Part shown: in pieces, positions 42,840 to 43,088 of the stretch | Numbering within the stretch: position 1 is the stretch's first letter | Layout: each line of letters starts with the position of its first letter | Virus record (IMG/VR): IMGVR_UViG_3300028422_001989 | Location: 1-43,088 of that record | Source: a virus | Length of the DNA: 43,088 nucleotides | Reading direction: 5' to 3' (one strand) | Program-made: the position numbers and the translations under genes | Notes under the pieces: generated by a model | Databases searched by the model: none | Seen by the model: the letters and a program-made list of their open reading frames with translations, nothing else | Told to the model about the DNA's origin: nothing

Positions 42840-43088
42840 TTACTCTTTCGCCCTTGACATCAATACCACGCACTCGACGTGCGTCGTTCTTGGGAACATA
42901 TCAACAGCCCTTGCCCTTAATATATGATAGCCTTTTTTACAAAAGAACGCACAGTCACGTGCAGCTGTTGCAGGATTGCAGGAAATCATCACTATTTTAG
43001 ATGGTGACATTTTAAGTATCGCTTCAAGAGTATTGCTATCACAGCCTTTGCGAGGTGGATCGACAACAATTAAATCAGGGGCAGTATT
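42840..43088 (-). CDS. rlmD: 23S rRNA (uracil-C5) methyltransferase, C-terminal end (partial)
   Basis: The last 82 residues of an RlmD/RumA-type methyltransferase; the rest lies beyond the window. The fragment has LIVVDPPRKGC, the catalytic-cysteine motif ISCNPATAARD and the general-base glutamate in VDMFPRTTHVECVVLM, all in place, so this end is intact. It is a chromosomal housekeeping gene and a known insertion hotspot for mobile elements. An imperfect palindrome ACGCAC-TCGAC-GTGCGT (42868-42884) lies in the codons for THVEC. Confidence 0.9.
   Translation of the reverse strand, partial: NTAPDLIVVDPPRKGCDSNTLEAILKMSPSKIVMISCNPATAARDCAFFCKKGYHILRARAVDMFPRTTHVECVVLMSRAKE

Noticed and set aside
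1-43088. tRNA genes, insertion sequences, diversity-generating retroelement
   Set aside because: I saw no cloverleaf-like sequence, no transposase and no reverse transcriptase or template repeat anywhere in the window.

Overview
The window is almost entirely one temperate siphovirus-type prophage (HK97-like capsid, long tail) from a low-to-moderate GC Bacillota host, most likely a Clostridia gut-type bacterium. Strong AGGAGG ribosome sites, ATG/GTG/TTG starts, ImmR/ImmA-type control, P27 small terminase, a phi29 gp8.5-like head fiber protein, a TcdE-type holin and large serine recombinases all fit this. The only clearly chromosomal gene is the 3' end of an RlmD/RumA-type 23S rRNA methyltransferase at the right edge (42840-43088, minus). 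The left end of the prophage lies outside the window.

Layout. (1) 1-1730: lysogeny control. A small Cro/CI protein (minus) diverges from an ImmR-like repressor translationally coupled to an ImmA-like metalloprotease, followed by a terminator. A matching operator-like sequence lies at the immR promoter and again upstream of the early operon. (2) 1731-12781: early and replication genes: sigma-like regulator, DUF2800 nuclease-like protein with a cysteine cluster, DUF2815 ssDNA-binding protein, family A DNA polymerase, KilAC antirepressor, DUF4406 protein, VapE primase-helicase, VRR-NUC nuclease, SNF2 helicase, and a DUF1492/ArpU-like late regulator. A possible replication origin (DnaA box between long inverted repeats) lies at 10457-10660. 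(3) 12900-21540: packaging. HNH nuclease and TerS are separated from TerL by a methylation cassette: complete S-adenosylmethionine synthetase, ParB-fused DNA methylase, a very large C5-cytosine methyltransferase with about a dozen recognition-like repeats, and three small proteins. (4) 21559-35299: head and tail genes in classical order, including a textbook -1 frameshift (A AAA AAC plus hairpin) in the tail-assembly chaperone. (5) 35388-36581: holin and amidase. (6) 36722-40528: SHOCT protein and an integration cassette of two complete large serine recombinases with a catalytic-domain-less recombinase-like protein between them, under its own promoter. (7) 40620-42458: an AT-rich, oppositely oriented RES-domain-like gene, a candidate toxin or phage-defence cargo, followed by an array of 20-nt repeats and rlmD.

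How it works together: the ImmR/ImmA pair holds the early operon off; early genes replicate DNA with a phage polymerase, primase-helicase, SSB-like protein and nucleases; the sigma/ArpU-like proteins probably switch on late genes; the SAM synthetase and methylases probably modify phage DNA around the time of packaging; the recombinases move the element. A short RNA motif (GGTACTCAAA ... TGTCCTGTGGAT ... GAGGG) recurs four times just ahead of genes and is probably a shared cis-acting RNA element.

The most interesting leads are the multi-repeat methyltransferase and its SAM-supply cassette, the recurring RNA motif, the RES-like cargo gene, the candidate origin, and the 20-nt repeat array. All functional statements are from reading the sequence; no database search was run.
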